Of a stretch of DNA of 64,000 nucleotides, positions 52,023-60,388 are shown piece after piece; positions within the stretch are counted from its first letter, which is position 1, and each line of letters starts with the position of its first letter. The stretch is from Thermogemmatispora onikobensis (GTDB taxonomy: Bacteria; Chloroflexota; Ktedonobacteria; Ktedonobacterales; Ktedonobacteraceae). Where the stretch lies: the NCBI RefSeq assembly GCF_001748285.1, contig NZ_BDGT01000035.1, positions 1 to 64,000 on the forward strand, given 5' to 3'. Under the pieces are notes generated by a model. The model did not search any database, was not told the origin of the DNA, and saw nothing but the letters and a program-made list of their open reading frames with translations. The position numbers and the translations under genes are program-made.

Positions 52023-52886
52023 ATGATGTGTGTGAAAGAAAGCCCTGATGAGAGTGAACTTGAGCCTGGGACGCGGCTGGGCAACTATGTCCTGATTCGT
52101 CGGCTTGGCGAAGGGGGGATGGCGCGCGTTTATCTGGCGCGTCAGATCTACATCGAGCGTCTGGTTGCCATCAAAGTGTTGCGTCTGCGGGCCTCGGCCC
52201 ACGAGGCTGAAGAGCTACGGCGGGAGGCCAGCCTGCTGGCCCGCTTGCCGGCGCATCCCCACATTATCCAGGTTTACGAATTTGGCTTTGCTGGTCCGGT
52301 GCCCTATCTGGTGATGGAGTATGCCCCCTATGGAAGCATGCGCAGCTACTGTGGAGGGGGGGTCTGTCTCCTGCCGGGCGAGGCCTGTCGCTATCTGCGG
52401 CAGGCGGCGGCGGCCCTGCAGACCGTGCATCATTATGGGCTGGTGCATCAGGATGTCAAACCTGACAACCTGCTGCTGGTTAAGCCGAACCATCTCCTGC
52501 TGAGCGACTTTGGCATCGCGGCCTCCTTGCGCCTGGCGCGTCTGAGGGCGACCCACACGCTGGTGGGCACCGCGGCCTACATGGCTCCTGAGCAGTTTGA
52601 AGGGCGGCCCAGCATAGCCAGCGACCAGTATGCCCTGGCGGTAGTCCTCTACGAGTGGCTGTGCGGGACGCCGCCCCTGGTCGGCTCATTTCTCGAGTTA
52701 CAGCAGCTTCACCAGCGCCGGGTGACGCTGCCCTCGCCGCGGGAGCATGTGCCCACGCTGCCGCCGGCCATTGAGCCGGTGCTGGCGCGGGCCCTGGCGC
52801 ACGAGCCGCACCGGCGCTATCCCAGCATCTGGGACTTTGCCAGGGCCTGTGAGTGGGCCTTGCTGGAGAGAAGAAAACGCCTGTGA
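52023..52886 (+). CDS. Soluble Hanks-type Ser/Thr protein kinase
   Basis: 287 residues, essentially only the kinase domain. Gly loop LGEGGMARVYLAR, Lys in LVAIKVLRL, catalytic loop GLVHQDVKPDNLLLV (HQD instead of HRD), DFG in LLSDFGIAASL, activation segment GTAAYMAPEQFEG. HQD lacks the Arg that usually contacts the activation-loop phosphate, so activity may not need autophosphorylation there. No membrane or sensor domain is present. Two ATG codons are in tandem at the start. A terminator follows at 53007. Confidence 0.9.
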   Translation: MMCVKESPDESELEPGTRLGNYVLIRRLGEGGMARVYLARQIYIERLVAIKVLRLRASAHEAEELRREASLLARLPAHPHIIQVYEFGFAGPVPYLVMEYAPYGSMRSYCGGGVCLLPGEACRYLRQAAAALQTVHHYGLVHQDVKPDNLLLVKPNHLLLSDFGIAASLRLARLRATHTLVGTAAYMAPEQFEGRPSIASDQYALAVVLYEWLCGTPPLVGSFLELQQLHQRRVTLPSPREHVPTLPPAIEPVLARALAHEPHRRYPSIWDFARACEWALLERRKRL

Positions 52887-53006
52887 CGACCGCGCGCGCA
52901 GGGGTGGGGCTGTGCCTGGCCTGGAAACGGAAACAGCTCGCCAGCCAGAGCCAGGCTGGGCCGCGTGGGTCCAGTCGGTTCCGGCTGGTCCACCAGGGAA
53001 GGAGAA

Positions 53007-53036
53007 AGCCAGGCGCGAGCGCCGGGGCGGCTTTTT
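53007..53036 (+). terminator. Intrinsic terminator after the kinase gene
   Basis: AGCC-GGCGC pairs with GCGCC-GGCT (53007-53016 with 53019-53032, small bulges), followed by TTTTT. Confidence 0.6.
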
Positions 53037-53886
53037 AGCTGTGGATGTGGGCGAAGAGGTCGTTTTCGCCTGGCAAATCGGGGCCGACGCGCGTAGCGGC
53101 AAGCTGATAGCACTCGTACCCTCGCCAGCGCCTCTGGATCTCCTGGGGGATGCGGGCCATGACGCCCACGGTTCCCAGCTGTGTCCGGTGGCAGGCCCAG
53201 GCGCGATCTTTCAGATCCAGCACCGGGGCCACATCGAGAGCGACGCTGATCTGCTCATCGGGAATGCCGAGCTGATCGAGGTCGCTGCCGCGTAGAGCGG
53301 TTCCCTCCAGGGAAAGATCTTGTTCTTTGAGCCATTCGGCCAGGGCCTGGATGCCGCTCCGTGGAAAGCCGGTGTAGTAGAGCTTCGAGACGGCGTGCGC
53401 CGGTCCGTGCTCGGGATATTGGGCCTCATCGGCGGCGGCGTAGAAGGCGCCGGTGGTGTAGCGATAGATGGCGATATGGTCGGGATGGCCGTAGCCACCG
53501 GTTTCGTCGAAGGTCACCATGACCTAGGGGCGGAAGGCGCGAATAATGGCGACCAGCTTGCCGATGACGTCGGCAGGAGGGGCCTGGATAAAGGCCCGCG
53601 GGTCGTTGTTATCGGGCGTGCCTGCCATCCCTGAGTCGCGGTAGTCAAGAAACCAGAGGTGCCCTATGCCCAGGACGTCGGCGGCGGCGCGCAGCTCTTG
53701 TTCGCGCACCTGGCCGAGGTTCTCGGGCGTGGCTAGAACAGGATCGGCAATTTCTCCGACTTCGCCCCGCGTGGCACAGACCAGGCCGGTCTCAACCCCT
53801 GCCTGACCGTAAAGGATGAAGGCCCCGCTCATGCTGCCTTCATCGTCGGGGTGGGCGAAGACGCCCAGCAGTCGCCGTGTTGCCAT
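53035..53886 (-). pseudogene. PIG-L/LmbE-type deacetylase broken by an in-frame amber codon
   Basis: Two open parts in the same frame, 53886-53527 and 53523-53035, are separated only by TAG at 53526-53524. Together they would encode a normal PIG-L deacetylase of about 283 residues: zinc motif FAHPDDEGS at the N-terminus, then RAFRP-stop-VMVTFDETGGYGHPDH, ending DLPGENDLFAHI. The full chain resembles the MshB/Mca group, which deacetylate or cleave GlcNAc-inositol thiols. TAG replaces a position where Gln (CAG) would fit, so one C-to-T change explains it. Both parts look otherwise intact, so the lesion is recent, a sequencing error, or suppressed. An ATG right after the stop (53520) has no ribosome site. 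Confidence 0.82.
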
Positions 53887-54066
53887 GTCTCTCTATCCCC
53901 TTTGTACGAGCTAGCTGCGTGGAACCGGCTCTACTCTAGCACCGCCGTCGCCCGCTGTCAATTGCAGCCACCGGGCCGCTGGCTGGTCGGCTGCAATGCT
54001 TTTCGCCTATCCCTAAAGGTTAGAGGAGGAGATTGCAATAATACTCTATCTTTTCGGAGAAAAATG

Positions 54067-54075
54067 TGGTACACT
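54067..54075 (+). promoter_or_regulatory. Extended -10 promoter of phoU
   Basis: TGGTACACT, -10 at 54070-54075. The leader to phoU is about 230 bases and includes a TGGC repeat (54188-54216). The rest of the 53887-54313 gap shows no gene. Confidence 0.45.
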
Positions 54076-54187
54076 GAACGGGGTAGGGTCGGCGGCTTAT
54101 GGCCGCCTGGTGCCCAGTCCAGCGGTGGCAGGGAAGCGCAGACCGCGAGGCGGCAGGTCGTGGCCAGCCTGCTGGCTTGCTTGCTCG

Positions 54188-54216
54188 TTGGCTGGCTGGC
54201 TGGCTGACTGGCTCGT
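54188..54216 (+). repeat. TGGC tetranucleotide repeat in the phoU leader
   Basis: TTGGCTGGCTGGCTGGCTGA and onward, about six units, 100 bases before the phoU start. Confidence 0.75.
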
Positions 54217-54313
54217 CTGGTAGGCTGGCCCGCTCATTCCTCTTGCGTGCTGCCTACGTTAGCTACCTGCCTGCTTTTTAAGGCGAGCTGACTTTGTGCA
54301 AGGAGAGAGATTG

Positions 54314-55120
54314 ATGACGCGAACGTTGCTTGATAAAGAGCTACAGGAGCTGGATCAGCAGATCAATCAGCTTGGCGCGATGGTTGATGAGGCGCTCAAG
54401 AACGCGCTTGAGGCTTTACGCAGTGGCGACCAGGCGCGCTCGGGCATGGTCATAGAGGCGGATGCACGTGTCGATAGCCTGCGCGCAGCTATCGAGGAGC
54501 ATACGATTCGGCTGCTGACCCTCCAGCAGCCGCTGGCGGGTATGGACCTGCGCTATCTGACAGCGGCTCTTTCGATCGCCGGTGATCTGGAGCGCATTGG
54601 CGATGGAGCGGCGGGCATTGCCACAATCATTCTGCGTATGATGCCGCTGCGGGCTGAGGCGGTCTCGCAGGTGGAGGTTGATAGCCGTCTGGCCGATGAG
54701 GGGGCAGGCAACGGTCCAGCCTCGGCTCAAGTGGCAGGGCGGCAGGAGCATCATCGCGTCAGCGAGGCCTCGATTATGCAGGGGATTCTTGACCTGGGGC
54801 AGGAGGCGCGGCGCGTGCTGCAGGGCACGATGCAGGCCTTTGCCCAGCGCGATGCGGCGGCGGCCCGCCATCTCTGGCAGGAGGATGATGTGGTCGATGT
54901 GCGCTATCACCTGGTGCGCCATGATCTGATGGCTATGCTGGCGGGGGCTCAGGCAATTCCCGCTCTGCAGAGCGATCCGCGTATCCTGCAGCGCGCGACG
55001 TACTTGCTCTGGATCGCCCACAAGCTGGAGCGCGTTGCTGATCACTGCACCAATATCTGTGAGCGCATTGTCTTTATTGTCGAAGGCGAGGCGGCTATCG
55101 CTGAACGCGAGCAGGAGTGA
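54314..55120 (+). CDS. phoU: PhoU-type phosphate signalling protein
   Basis: 268 residues from ATG 54314, with AAGGAGAG just upstream. Two PhoU three-helix bundles: MTRTLLDKELQELDQQINQL with RYLTAALSIAGDLERIGDGA in the first, and RRVLQGTMQAFAQRD with HKLERVADHCTNICERIVF in the second; the E/D-x-x-R-x-x-D patterns are metal-binding. PhoU normally restrains the PhoR kinase through the Pst transporter. No pstSCAB or phoBR genes are in the window. A Gly/Gln-rich linker between the bundles is longer than usual. Confidence 0.93.
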   Translation: MTRTLLDKELQELDQQINQLGAMVDEALKNALEALRSGDQARSGMVIEADARVDSLRAAIEEHTIRLLTLQQPLAGMDLRYLTAALSIAGDLERIGDGAAGIATIILRMMPLRAEAVSQVEVDSRLADEGAGNGPASAQVAGRQEHHRVSEASIMQGILDLGQEARRVLQGTMQAFAQRDAAAARHLWQEDDVVDVRYHLVRHDLMAMLAGAQAIPALQSDPRILQRATYLLWIAHKLERVADHCTNICERIVFIVEGEAAIAEREQE

Positions 55121-55185
55121 GCCAGCAGACCGATTGCCGTTGGCGGGAACGACGAGACCGGGCAGGCTCCGACAGGGCCTGCTCG

Positions 55186-55214
55186 TTGCACGTCTCGGAC
55201 AACTGTGCTACACT
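55186..55214 (+). promoter_or_regulatory. Promoter of the carbonic anhydrase gene
   Basis: TTGCAC at 55186-55191 and TACACT at 55209-55214, spacer 17, with TGC before the -10. The start near 55221 falls at the beginning of a CATC/CACT/GCCT tetranucleotide tract (55220-55277). Confidence 0.65.
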
Positions 55215-55219
55215 GGAAC

Positions 55220-55277
55220 TCATCCATCTATCCATTCATCCTTTCACTCATGCACTCACTGGCCTGCCTGCCTGGCC
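55220..55277 (+). repeat. Degenerate CATY/CACT/GCCT tetranucleotide tract
   Basis: CATCCATCTATCCATTCATC then TTTCACTCATGCACTCAC and GCCTGCCTGCCTGG. It forms the first half of the carbonic anhydrase leader. Confidence 0.65.
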
Positions 55278-55348
55278 TCCTGTGGGATGGGCCGCGGGGG
55301 ACCACTGCCGGCATGCAGGTGCAGGAATATCGGCGAAAGAGGTACATT

Positions 55349-55936
55349 ATGCTGGATGAGGTTCTGGAGCATAATCGACGCTTTGTGGCCGAGCACCAGC
55401 TGGCGTCGCTGAGCCATTTGCCCCAGCGACGGACGGCGGTGGTTACCTGTATGGACTGCCGCCTGGTGGGCTTGCTGGAGCAGGCCCTGGGGTTGGAGCG
55501 CGGTGATGTTGTTGAATTACGCACGGCGGGGGCGACGGTGGCCGTTCCTGGGCGTGAGGGGGAGGGGGTCAACAGCGATTTGATTCGCTCGTTGGCGGGA
55601 GCTATCTATTTGCTGGGCGTGCGTGAGGTGCTCGTCATCGGCCATACCAACTGTGGCCTGGCCCATGTCGATCCGGCGGCGTTGACTGGCTCGATGCAAG
55701 CGCTGGGGGTGGAGCCGCAGGGTCTGATCGAGCGCTATGGTCTGGGTGATCAGGCGGGTCTGGTGCGCTGGCTGGGAGCCTTCTCTCAGCTAGAGGAGAA
55801 TGTGCGCGAGGTGGTGCAGTTTATTCGCAACAGTCCTTTCCTGCCCAGATTGCCGGTCCACGGCCTGGTGATCGATGTGGTCAGCGGCAGGTTGGAGCTG
55901 GTTGATCGCGACACCCGTCCGGGGCTTGCTGGCTAA
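55349..55936 (+). CDS. Beta-carbonic anhydrase family protein
   Basis: 195 residues from ATG 55349 (AAAGAGGT upstream); a longer in-frame version from 55205 has a poor N-terminus. Zinc ligands of the family are present: C34-x-D36-x-R38 in TCMDCRL and H99-x2-C102 in GHTNCGL. These match the Cys-Asp/Arg dyad-His-Cys pattern of beta enzymes that interconvert CO2 and bicarbonate. The chain lies in the small single-domain clade. Cytoplasmic, no signal peptide. Confidence 0.87.
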   Translation: MLDEVLEHNRRFVAEHQLASLSHLPQRRTAVVTCMDCRLVGLLEQALGLERGDVVELRTAGATVAVPGREGEGVNSDLIRSLAGAIYLLGVREVLVIGHTNCGLAHVDPAALTGSMQALGVEPQGLIERYGLGDQAGLVRWLGAFSQLEENVREVVQFIRNSPFLPRLPVHGLVIDVVSGRLELVDRDTRPGLAG

Positions 55937-56088
55937 GGGGAGAGAGCGCGCTGGAGTGGCTGGGCCCTGAGAAGGTCAGGGCGTTCCACTCCAGGCTCAG
56001 GCATGGCTTCGCGACTGATGCGTCAGGCATAGTGGAGTGGATGGGCCGGGAGGGGTGCGGCTGTGGTCTGTACGTCAGCGCGAAAATC

Positions 56089-56097
56089 TGCTATAGT
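56089..56097 (+). promoter_or_regulatory. Extended -10 promoter of the RNase D-like gene
   Basis: TGCTATAGT, -10 at 56092-56097. Start about 56104, leader about 48 bases to the chosen ATG. Confidence 0.45.
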
Positions 56098-56151
56098 GGG
56101 AGACACCTCCAGGTTGATAGTCAGGTAGCGTTTCTAGCTTTTGTGACCAGG

Positions 56152-57348
56152 ATGGCAGAAGCGTTGAAAGACAGAGATGCTTCGCCGGAACCAGGCGCTC
56201 AAGAGAAAGTTCAGCCGGGTTATCTTGGCCCGACGCCTCCGCCCAGTCGCCCGCCGGCCAAAGGGCAGCGTCTCTATGTAGAGCGACCGGAGCAATTGCT
56301 CGATGCTGTCGAAGTCTTGCGCACGGCCCGCATTATCGGAGTCGATGCTGAGTTTGTCCAGGGCCGCTCGCGGCTCCTGGGCGAGAATGGTCCGTCTCAT
56401 CGCCTGGCTCTGCTGCAGTTAGCGATCGATGGTCAGTGCTTCGTGATTGATGCCTGGCGCCTCGCTGATCTCTCTCCTCTGGCCGTGGTCACTGAGAATG
56501 CGGAGATCAGTATTCTCTTGCATGGGGCGGGGGCCGATCTGCACGTGATGGCCGAGCGCGGTCTGAATGTGGCGCACTACTTTGATTTGGAGGCCGCGAG
56601 TCGCTCGATCTTCGGCCAGAACGAGTCGTCGCTGGCGGCGATGCTGCAGCGGGCCTTTGGCATCCATCTTGATAAGAGTCTGCAGCGTACCGATTGGGCG
56701 CGGCGCCCGTTGCCGCCGGCGATGGTTGCTTATGCGGCGCGGGATGCTGAGATGACGCTGGCCCTCTACTATTGGCTGGATGAGCACTATCACGATATTC
56801 TGGTGCTCCATGAGTACGTCGGCGAGCTGGAGCCGGTCGCTGACTGGATTGAGCCGTTTCTGCGCGGGTCGTCGTCGCTGCCCGCCGAGTTGGCGGTGGC
56901 CGAGGCGCGCGCGAAGGGGCTGTTGAGCGACGAGCAGATCTATGCCGATTGCCGTGCAGCCCTGGCGAGCCTGCGCCATCCCATGCGCCGCAGTCGGCTT
57001 CTGCGCCTGATCGCCGATCTCTCGCTGAGCGGCCTGGCGCCCGAGCTGGAAGCCTTGCTCAAGGCGCCAACCTCCGATGAACGTGCCGCCGCGGCGCGCG
57101 CGTTGGGCCGCCTGGGCCACCAGAGCAGCCGCGAGGCGATCCGCTCCCTCTTGCAGGACCCTGTCTACGATGTGCGCAAGGCTGCGCAGTCTGCCCTGCG
57201 TACCCTCAATGCTTCTCCTCGTCCGCTGACCGCCCAGCCGACGCGCCTCACCGATGGGTCCCGCAGTTGGACGATCGGCGAGGAGAGCGACGATGCTGCC
57301 GACGATAGCGATTGGAAGGCCCGCCTCCGCTCACTTATGGATGAGTGA
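56152..57348 (+). CDS. RNase D-like 3'-5' exonuclease fused to HEAT repeats
   Basis: 398 residues from ATG 56152; a GTG at 56143 is an alternative, neither having a strong ribosome site. The DEDDy exonuclease core is complete: D65-x-E67 in GVDAEFVQG, D129 in LLHGAGADL, and Y194-x3-D198 in VAYAARDAEMT. Where E. coli RNase D has two HRDC domains, the C-terminal half here is instead HEAT/PBS-like (LAPELEALLKAPTSDERAAA; AARALGRLGHQSSREAIRSL). RNase D trims tRNA and small RNA 3' ends; the HEAT part may bind another protein. It overlaps the converging queD gene by 14 bases. Confidence 0.87.
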   Translation: MAEALKDRDASPEPGAQEKVQPGYLGPTPPPSRPPAKGQRLYVERPEQLLDAVEVLRTARIIGVDAEFVQGRSRLLGENGPSHRLALLQLAIDGQCFVIDAWRLADLSPLAVVTENAEISILLHGAGADLHVMAERGLNVAHYFDLEAASRSIFGQNESSLAAMLQRAFGIHLDKSLQRTDWARRPLPPAMVAYAARDAEMTLALYYWLDEHYHDILVLHEYVGELEPVADWIEPFLRGSSSLPAELAVAEARAKGLLSDEQIYADCRAALASLRHPMRRSRLLRLIADLSLSGLAPELEALLKAPTSDERAAAARALGRLGHQSSREAIRSLLQDPVYDVRKAAQSALRTLNASPRPLTAQPTRLTDGSRSWTIGEESDDAADDSDWKARLRSLMDE

Positions 57349-57769
57349 GTGGCTGGCGCTCGCCTCGATAGCTGGCGCTGTTGTTATCGGTCTCGATGAG
57401 CCGGACCTCGTAGAGCAGGCCCGGCGGGAGGGCAACCTCCAGCCGCTCCCAGAATTTGATGACCAGGTTCTCTGTGGTGGGAATGCTCTCGCGTAGCCAG
57501 GGCACGTCGTAGTTGAGGTGGCGATGATCGACCTGGTCGACAATTTCGCGATGCATGATCTCACGCAGCTCCGCCAGGTTCATGAGCATGCCCGTGCGGG
57601 GATCTGGCTCCCCACACAGTGTGACTTCCAGCGTGTAGTTGTGCCCATGCCCGTTGGGATTGGCGCATTTGCCGTAAAGTTCCCAGTTTTCGCGCTCGCT
57701 GAGGGCCTCGCTCCAGAGTCGATGCGAGGCGCTGAAGCTGGCGCGGCGCGTTAAGTAGACCGTTGCCAT
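57335..57769 (-). CDS. queD: 6-carboxy-tetrahydropterin synthase (QueD/PTPS)
   Basis: 144 residues from ATG 57769. Zinc His ligands: FSASHRL and the pair in NPNGHGHNYTLEV, with catalytic Cys in GKCANPNGHG. TENLVIKFWERL and YEVRLIETDNNSASY are typical of the family. It converts dihydroneopterin triphosphate to 6-carboxy-tetrahydropterin for queuosine/7-deazaguanine synthesis; PTPS-type activity for folate or biopterin cannot be fully excluded. queC and queE are not nearby. It shares 14 bases with the RNase D-like gene end. Confidence 0.92.
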   Translation of the reverse strand: MATVYLTRRASFSASHRLWSEALSERENWELYGKCANPNGHGHNYTLEVTLCGEPDPRTGMLMNLAELREIMHREIVDQVDHRHLNYDVPWLRESIPTTENLVIKFWERLEVALPPGLLYEVRLIETDNNSASYRGERQPLTHP

Positions 57770-57846
57770 AGTCCCGTCTTGTCTCCCGTCTTGTCCACTC
57801 ACTGGCTGACTGCGGCTGCTGGCAGATGGCGCCCAGACGAACGGCT

Positions 57847-57877
57847 CTCTGTCTGTCTGTCTGCCTGCCTGCCTGCT
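57847..57877 (+). repeat. CTGT/CTGC tetranucleotide repeat
   Basis: CTCTGTCTGTCTGTCTGCCT then GCCTGCCTGC, about seven units, between the SDR end and the queD start. Confidence 0.75.
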
Positions 57878-57933
57878 CGTGCCTTGTCGCTTGTTCTCCT
57901 CGCCTCGGCTGACTGACTGCTCCTCTTGGCTCG

Positions 57934-58653
57934 CTAGGCGTTGCTGTAGATCTCCAGGTTGGTGCCGCTGAGCCTGCGCCCGCTGTCGTCGGCCAGGAAG
58001 AGCAGGATCTCGGCCATGTCCTCTGCGCTCATGCCGGGCTTGAGATGGGGTGCGGCCTGGCGCAGCATGTCGGTGTCGACGGCTCCTGGACTGACGGCGC
58101 AGACGCGGATGTTGTGGGCTTTGCCTTCAAGGGCCAGGATTTCGGTCAGGCTGGCGACCCCTGCTTTGGAGACGTTGTAGGCGCTCAGACCCGGGAATTT
58201 TTCGACACCCTTGACTCCCGAGAGCGATGAGAGGTTGATGATGACGCCCTGGCCCTGCTCGGCCATCAGGCGGAAGGCGGCCCGACAACAGAGGAAGGTA
58301 CCGCGCAGGTTGACGGCCAGCACACGGTCCCAGGTGGCCGTATCCATTTCGCGGAAGGGACACAGGGCGACGATGCCGGCGCTGTTGATGAGGATGTCGA
58401 CGCGCCCGTAGTGAGCGCGGGCCTGCTGAAAGAGGCGCTCGACATCTTCTTCGCGGGCAACGTCCCCGGCAATGGCGAGGACCCGGCTCCGGCCCCCCTG
58501 GCGCTCGATGCGGGTGCGCGTCTCGTCGAGATGCTCTGGTGTGCGGCTGAAGAGGACGAGATTGGCCCCTTCGCGCGCGAAGCGCTCGGCGGTGGCGCGC
58601 CCGATGCCTCGGCCAGCTCCGGTGATGACGGCGACTCGATCTTTGATGCTCAT
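57934..58653 (-). CDS. SDR family oxidoreductase (FabG-like)
   Basis: 239 residues, Rossmann-fold short-chain dehydrogenase using NAD(P)H. Motifs: TGAGRGIGRATAERFA (cofactor loop), NSAG, catalytic Ser in INLSSLSG, YNVSK with Tyr and Lys, and PGAVDTDML. Substrate class unknown; similar enzymes reduce 3-ketoacyl groups or oxidise alcohols. The -10 TATAAT ends 7 bases before the ATG, so the mRNA is predicted leaderless. Confidence 0.92.
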   Translation of the reverse strand: MSIKDRVAVITGAGRGIGRATAERFAREGANLVLFSRTPEHLDETRTRIERQGGRSRVLAIAGDVAREEDVERLFQQARAHYGRVDILINSAGIVALCPFREMDTATWDRVLAVNLRGTFLCCRAAFRLMAEQGQGVIINLSSLSGVKGVEKFPGLSAYNVSKAGVASLTEILALEGKAHNIRVCAVSPGAVDTDMLRQAAPHLKPGMSAEDMAEILLFLADDSGRRLSGTNLEIYSNA

Positions 58654-58660
58654 GTTCGGA

Positions 58661-58669
58661 ATTATAGCA
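58661..58669 (-). promoter_or_regulatory. Extended -10 of a leaderless SDR transcript
   Basis: Minus strand TGCTATAAT. The -10 ends at 58661 and the ATG begins at 58653, 7 bases later, so the start point coincides with the A of the codon. No ribosome site exists. Confidence 0.6.
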
Positions 58670-58754
58670 AACGCAGACAGGCTTTTTCATGCTCTCCTGT
58701 TGTGACGCTGCCGGTTCGGAGAGAGCTGGGGGCCGCGCCGCCAGAAAGGGGGAT

Positions 58755-58784
58755 TTGACAGCGACCAGGCTTGTGGCGCACAAT
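58755..58784 (+). promoter_or_regulatory. Promoter of the GT4 gene
   Basis: A perfect -35 TTGACA (58755-58760) and CACAAT (58779-58784), spacer 18. Start about 58791, leader 130 bases. Confidence 0.6.
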
Positions 58785-58921
58785 GCTCCTGATGAGGGCG
58801 AGCGCGCCGGGAGGAAGGGCTGGGGCTGGCTGGGCGCGACGGGGTGGGTAGCACTGGTTGCTGTTGTCAAGCTTGCTCTCGTTTTGTTTGGAGGAGGGAG
58901 GCGAAGGTAGCGACGAAGACG

Positions 58922-60175
58922 ATGCGACTGGCGCTGATTACTCCCTGGGTGGTGGTGCCGCCGATGATCGGCGGGCTGCAGATCCGCTTTTATCAGTTGC
59001 AGTGCCTGCTGGCGCACCTGGCTGGCGCGCAGGGGCTGGCCGTGTGGGACCTGCGCGAGGGCGGCCCGGTCTCGCTGGAGGAGCCGCCACTCTCCGATCC
59101 ACGGCGCCCCGAGCTGGCGGCTTTTGGGCCGCCACATGGTATGCGCGCCCTGGGGCTGCGCCTGCGCCATCTGTGGCCAGGCTATGTGGCTCCCTCGCTG
59201 GCGAGCCAGCGCCGGCGCCTGCTGGACTGGCTGGCGCAGCAGCAGGCGACCCATGTGGTGCTGGTTCATCCTTACGCCAGCGAGCTGGCGCCGGTGCTGA
59301 AGCGACGTGGGCTGCATGTCTTTATCGATTGCCATAATGTTGAAAGCGAGCTGGCGCTACAGCTGGCTGAGCTGGCCGGCTCGCCGCGCGAGGCGGAGGA
59401 GGCACGCCTGCGCCACCTGGTCTTTCGTCGACGTGAGCGGCGCTGCTTTCCTGCTGCTGATGAGGTCTGGCTGCCGTCGGAGGAGGATGTCCACCGCCAA
59501 CGGCAGGTTTGTGGTTCCGGTGCAGGGCTGCGGCTGCGCGTCGTGCCAAACGCCCTCGACCTGCGCCAGTATGAGCCGCCGCCGATGCCAGAGGCTGCCG
59601 GGGCCGACGTTGCAGTGGAGGAGAGCCTGGATATTGTCTATCCGGCGGAATTTGGCTATGGTCCCAATGTGGAGGCGGCGGCTTTGCTGAGTGAGCGTAT
59701 TCTGCCTGCCGTGCGTCGTCACTGTCCGCGGGCGCGCCTGGTGTTGGTTGGGCGCGATCGCTATGGGCTGGTGGCCTGTCTGCGCCGTGAGCCGGAGGTT
59801 GTCGTCACTGATACCGTCCCGGATGTGCGCCCCTATCTGGCGCGGGCGGCGGTTGTGCCGGTGCCGCTGCGGCATGGTTCCGGCACCCGCTACAAGATCC
59901 TGGAGGCCCTGGCGCTCGCGCGCGCTGTGGTCACGACGCCACGCGGGGCCGAAGGTCTGGCTCTGCGCGATGGTGAGCATGTGCTGATACGTGAGCTAGA
60001 GGACTTTGGCGAGGCGATTGTGACCCTGCTGCGCGATCGGCGGCTGGCGTGCCAGCTTGGGCGTAACGGGCGGCTCCTGGTCGAAGAGCGCTATTCCTGG
60101 GAGGCCCTTGCTCCACTGCTGCGCGCGGCCCTGGAGGGAAGGGGGGAGACGTCGGGGCAAAGCGGTGCTTGTTGA
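58922..60175 (+). CDS. GT4 family glycosyltransferase
   Basis: 417 residues from ATG 58922; the ribosome site is weak. GT-B fold: MRLALITPWVVVPPMIGGLQ with the Gly-rich acceptor loop, HVFIDCHNVESELALQLAEL, VVPNALDLRQYEPP, ARLVLVGRDRYG, and the donor motif GSGTRYKILEALALARAVVT followed by RGAEGL. Similar enzymes transfer hexoses in cell-surface or exopolysaccharide pathways. No other polysaccharide genes are adjacent, so the pathway is unknown. Confidence 0.85.
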   Translation: MRLALITPWVVVPPMIGGLQIRFYQLQCLLAHLAGAQGLAVWDLREGGPVSLEEPPLSDPRRPELAAFGPPHGMRALGLRLRHLWPGYVAPSLASQRRRLLDWLAQQQATHVVLVHPYASELAPVLKRRGLHVFIDCHNVESELALQLAELAGSPREAEEARLRHLVFRRRERRCFPAADEVWLPSEEDVHRQRQVCGSGAGLRLRVVPNALDLRQYEPPPMPEAAGADVAVEESLDIVYPAEFGYGPNVEAAALLSERILPAVRRHCPRARLVLVGRDRYGLVACLRREPEVVVTDTVPDVRPYLARAAVVPVPLRHGSGTRYKILEALALARAVVTTPRGAEGLALRDGEHVLIRELEDFGEAIVTLLRDRRLACQLGRNGRLLVEERYSWEALAPLLRAALEGRGETSGQSGAC

Positions 60176-60189
60176 AATGACTTGGCATC

Positions 60190-60198
60190 TGTTATAAT
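60190..60198 (+). promoter_or_regulatory. Extended -10 promoter of the DUF4388 gene
   Basis: TGTTATAAT, -10 at 60193-60198; a -35 TTGTTG lies 18 bases upstream (60169-60174), inside the end of the GT4 gene. The leader holds a GACG repeat. Confidence 0.55.
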
Positions 60199-60288
60199 GC
60201 ACCAAGTGTACTCTCCGGAGCATCAGGCGGAGACCGAGGCGCCGAGGCAGTGGTGGCCAGGCTGGGCTAAGCTGGGCTGAACCGGGCT

Positions 60289-60325
60289 GATGGACGGACG
60301 GACAGACGGACAGACGGACGGACGT
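60289..60325 (+). repeat. GACG/GACA tetranucleotide repeat
   Basis: GATGGACGGACGGACAGACG and onward, about nine units, in the leader of the DUF4388 gene. Confidence 0.8.
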
Positions 60326-60388
60326 GGCCAGGTATGACGAGAGGAGAGGACAGGTGGCGAGGAGGCAAGTCCCATTCGAGGGGGAACT

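Noticed and set aside
53524-53526. Amber codon read as pyrrolysine or programmed readthrough
   Set aside because: No pyrrolysine genes or readthrough structure are visible; a nonsense mutation or error is simpler.
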